The position numbers and the translations under genes were made by a program. The notes under the pieces are model-generated. The model saw nothing but the letters and a program-made list of their open reading frames with translations, searched no databases and was not told where the DNA came from. A stretch of 7,519 nucleotides of DNA from Candidatus Poseidoniaceae archaeon (GTDB lineage: Archaea; Thermoplasmatota; Poseidoniia; Poseidoniales; Poseidoniaceae). The DNA is taken from contig JAPKCL010000081.1 of NCBI GenBank assembly GCA_028822955.1, forward strand, positions 1 to 7,519, given 5' to 3'. This document shows positions 5,655 to 7,519 of this stretch, piece after piece (positions within the stretch are counted from its first letter, which is position 1; each line of letters begins with the position of its first letter).

Positions 5655-7136
5655 ATGGGACTGTTAGAACAAGCAGATTTTAATGTGTTCAAGCAGGCTG
5701 AAACTTGGAAAGCGTTCGCAATTGGAGCGCTTATGTTTGTTACTATATCCTTTGCAGCCCTATCGATGTTCGACAGTATGGATGATATATTTGCTTCGGA
5801 TGCTGATCCAGCACCGATTCCAAACATCGTTTTTGAATCTCTGAACAGGAGTGATGTTGAGCAACCTTTGGCAAATTCGACAGGTTGGATTTCGCTTGAT
5901 GAGCACCGTGGAAGTATCATTATTCTTGATTTGATGGCACACGATTGCAGTAACTGCCATGCTGTCCAAGAGCATATTGAGAAGGAAATGGATAACTGGC
6001 AATCAATGGCTAATGCATCTGGAAAGACTCTCAATATCTTTGCGTATGGTGCCTGGTATGGTGAAGATATTCCCTACCTAAACGAATCCTCAGGTGCCTA
6101 CCATGTGCCGTATTATGCCACTGGTATCGGCTCTACTTCCGCAGCCATTCTCGAAGATGGTTCTACGACTGACCCTGTTCGCTTGTTTACTACAGGTGGC
6201 ACGGGTCAGATTCCTGTTGTCCTCATTATCGATGAAGAAGGATACATCATAGAAAAACAATCGACGGGAACTCCAACCGATGGCTGGTCGAGTTTTGATG
6301 ATACAATGGAGGATGTCCTGACTGCTAATCCTTCAGATAAAGTCGCTGCAGATTTGATTTCGTCGCGACTAGCTTGGGAGGAACCAAGCACTTCGTATGT
6401 TGCCGTTTTTATTCTCGGAATGGTTTTATCCATCTTGGTCTACTTTTCTCCATGTGCTTTCCCAGTTCTTCCGGGATTCATCTCCTATTACCTTTCATTA
6501 GGTGCTCGGGAAGATGAATTGATTGAAGCGGGTAAACTCAAAACAAAGATGCCCAGTTCATTGGTGATTGGGCTTCTCTCTGGTGTTGGTATGTGGACTT
6601 TCTTTGCCGGAATTGGTATTGTCGCTTTGGTAATGGGTGAAGCATTTACCAAGTCTGGGGCTGTTCATTATATCGCCATTTTTATTGCAGTACTTTTGAT
6701 TGTTTTAGGTACGATGATGTTACTTGGAATCACTTCGCACTTAATGGGATTTGTCGACAGACTTGTTCGCAAATACAGTACGACCGAAGCAGATGAAACA
6801 TTCACGCCGCGTCGGAATATGTATCTCTATGGCATTGGCTATGCAGCAGCATCTATCGATTGTACAGCAGCAGCAGTTCTTCCGTTTGTAATCTATCTCA
6901 GTACGCTTGGACGCACAGCTACCGGAATTGGAATCGGTGGCTTGATGGTTGGATTATTGGTTCTAATGGTTCTTGTTACGACCATGGTAGGCCTTGGTCG
7001 TCAAGTGATGATTAACTTCCTAAAGCGTGCGACGGGAATGATCAAACTGGTCGGTTCTTGGATGATGATTATGGCTGGAGTTAGTCTAACTATCTATCTT
7101 ACACGACCGGATTTAGTCGGGCAAATATTTGGTTAA
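5655..7136 (+). CDS. Membrane-anchored thioredoxin domain fused to a CcdA/DsbD-like transmembrane domain
   Basis: The protein probably carries electrons across the membrane to an outward-facing thioredoxin-like domain, to reduce disulfides or serve cytochrome c maturation. Of 493 residues, about 19-39 form an N-terminal membrane helix. A thioredoxin-like domain covers about 55-225, with IIILDLMAHDCSNCHAVQ (CxxC at Cys98 and Cys101), a probable cis-Pro at 187 (GQIPVV) and the strand IDEEGYII. Six membrane helices follow, at about 247-280, 301-328, 336-359, 389-416, 424-447 and 462-483. The first contains SPCAFPVLPGFISYYL (Cys267) and the fourth IGYAAASIDCTAAAVLPF (Cys403), both matching the CcdA/DsbD paired-cysteine sites. 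These four are the only cysteines. The domain order differs from DsbD, where a thioredoxin domain follows the membrane part. The start is ATG 5655, with GAAGG twelve bases upstream and a possible weak TATA-like ATTATG near 5620. It is convergent with, and overlaps by four bases, the PAP2 gene. Confidence 0.9.
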   Translation: MGLLEQADFNVFKQAETWKAFAIGALMFVTISFAALSMFDSMDDIFASDADPAPIPNIVFESLNRSDVEQPLANSTGWISLDEHRGSIIILDLMAHDCSNCHAVQEHIEKEMDNWQSMANASGKTLNIFAYGAWYGEDIPYLNESSGAYHVPYYATGIGSTSAAILEDGSTTDPVRLFTTGGTGQIPVVLIIDEEGYIIEKQSTGTPTDGWSSFDDTMEDVLTANPSDKVAADLISSRLAWEEPSTSYVAVFILGMVLSILVYFSPCAFPVLPGFISYYLSLGAREDELIEAGKLKTKMPSSLVIGLLSGVGMWTFFAGIGIVALVMGEAFTKSGAVHYIAIFIAVLLIVLGTMMLLGITSHLMGFVDRLVRKYSTTEADETFTPRRNMYLYGIGYAAASIDCTAAAVLPFVIYLSTLGRTATGIGIGGLMVGLLVLMVLVTTMVGLGRQVMINFLKRATGMIKLVGSWMMIMAGVSLTIYLTRPDLVGQIFG

Positions 7137-7519
7137 TCAAGTGCCATTCGGGCATCGAACTGTTTGATGTATTCTTCAGTCTTCAATCGCTCAAGGCACG
7201 GTTTCATCCAATACACCCAACCTAGGCCAGCCAACAACATTGCAGTTGCAACATCCCAGACATAGTGTTGTTTGATGGTCATGGTCGATATGACGAGTAG
7301 TATCCACATGATGAGGAGTAAGGCGTGTGCTATTCGCAGGCGAGTAGTCGATGGTGGATACCAATATCTGAGGACTAAAACCACCTGCATACTTTGAACA
7401 ATATGGAGAGAAGGCCAGGAATTCCAAGGGGTATCAATCGCATGCATGGCTGCAAAGGAGGATTCCCACATGGTTCCTTCAATACCATGGATCAGATGCC
7501 GCAAGTCAATTTCGACTGG
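7133..7519 (-). CDS. PAP2-family membrane phosphatase/phosphotransferase, 5' end missing
   Basis: The frame is open to the right edge (residues PVEID precede the TTG at 7504), so the gene begins outside the window and only its last 128 codons are seen. The PAP2 marks are HGIEGTMWE, then NSWPSLH (the PSxH motif) and, after a membrane helix, STMTIKQHYVWDV, which places His and Asp as in the third PAP2 motif (Hxxx D); the Arg often found ahead of that His is not seen. This arrangement, with the short spacing between motifs, is closest to the PAP2_3 (inositol phosphorylceramide synthase-like) branch, which handles lipid phosphates. Helices are likely at the PSLH segment, in RIAHALLLIMWILLVIST and in VWDVATAMLLAGLGWVYW, followed by a charged cytoplasmic tail. 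The stop TAA (minus strand, 7135-7133) overlaps the stop of the convergent thioredoxin-CcdA gene. The substrate is unknown. Confidence 0.8.
   Translation of the reverse strand, partial: PVEIDLRHLIHGIEGTMWESSFAAMHAIDTPWNSWPSLHIVQSMQVVLVLRYWYPPSTTRLRIAHALLLIMWILLVISTMTIKQHYVWDVATAMLLAGLGWVYWMKPCLERLKTEEYIKQFDARMALD

Noticed and set aside
1..7519. Mobile element, CRISPR array, toxin-antitoxin or defence system
   Set aside because: No transposase, integrase, nuclease or repeated spacer pattern was found; the genes are housekeeping or hypothetical and even in composition.

Overview
The window reads as ordinary chromosomal DNA of a mesophilic archaeon, and my best guess is a marine Euryarchaeon of the Poseidoniales (Marine Group II) type. 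The archaeal signs are an archaeal-type (NadM) NMN adenylyltransferase, an archaeal-looking COG2108-type radical SAM protein, a tRNA gene without an encoded CCA end, and a TATA-like box about 30 bases upstream of that tRNA. A bacterial-type GrpE, moderate GC and close gene packing fit Marine Group II. The taxon is an inference from protein character, not from a marker-gene comparison.

Layout, left to right. A gene on the minus strand probably begins at base 12 and runs off the left edge; only its first four codons are visible, behind a good Shine-Dalgarno sequence. Divergent from it is a plus-strand run: an unrecognised 251-residue protein (73-828), the DnaK nucleotide exchange factor GrpE (862-1443) and a very basic Lys/Ala-rich small protein (1483-1731). 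This run meets a minus-strand pair head on with no spacer: NMN adenylyltransferase (1732-2283) and, upstream of it, a class V PLP-dependent aminotransferase (2293-3513). The aminotransferase is divergent from pdxT (3595-4290), the glutaminase subunit of PLP synthase, across an 81-base spacer that carries an inverted repeat. Next come a radical SAM protein (4339-5424), tRNA-Val(CAC) (5481-5553), and a membrane protein joining an N-terminal anchored thioredoxin-like domain to a CcdA/DsbD-like six-helix domain (5655-7136). The last gene is a minus-strand PAP2-type phosphatase or lipid phosphotransferase, cut by the right edge. It shares a TTAA stop palindrome with the thioredoxin-CcdA gene.

The middle of the window has a cofactor theme. 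NadM makes NAD, PdxT feeds ammonia to the making of pyridoxal phosphate, and the divergent aminotransferase uses pyridoxal phosphate. The thioredoxin-CcdA fusion looks like a compact electron conduit across the membrane: its only four cysteines are the two of the CxxC motif and the two in the membrane domain. I see no CRISPR array, insertion sequence, phage gene or defence system. The points most worth following are the thioredoxin-CcdA fusion, a roughly 30-residue insertion in PdxT, the changed C-terminal nucleotide-binding motif of NadM, the small basic protein after grpE, and short inverted repeats near the starts of pdxT and the radical SAM gene.
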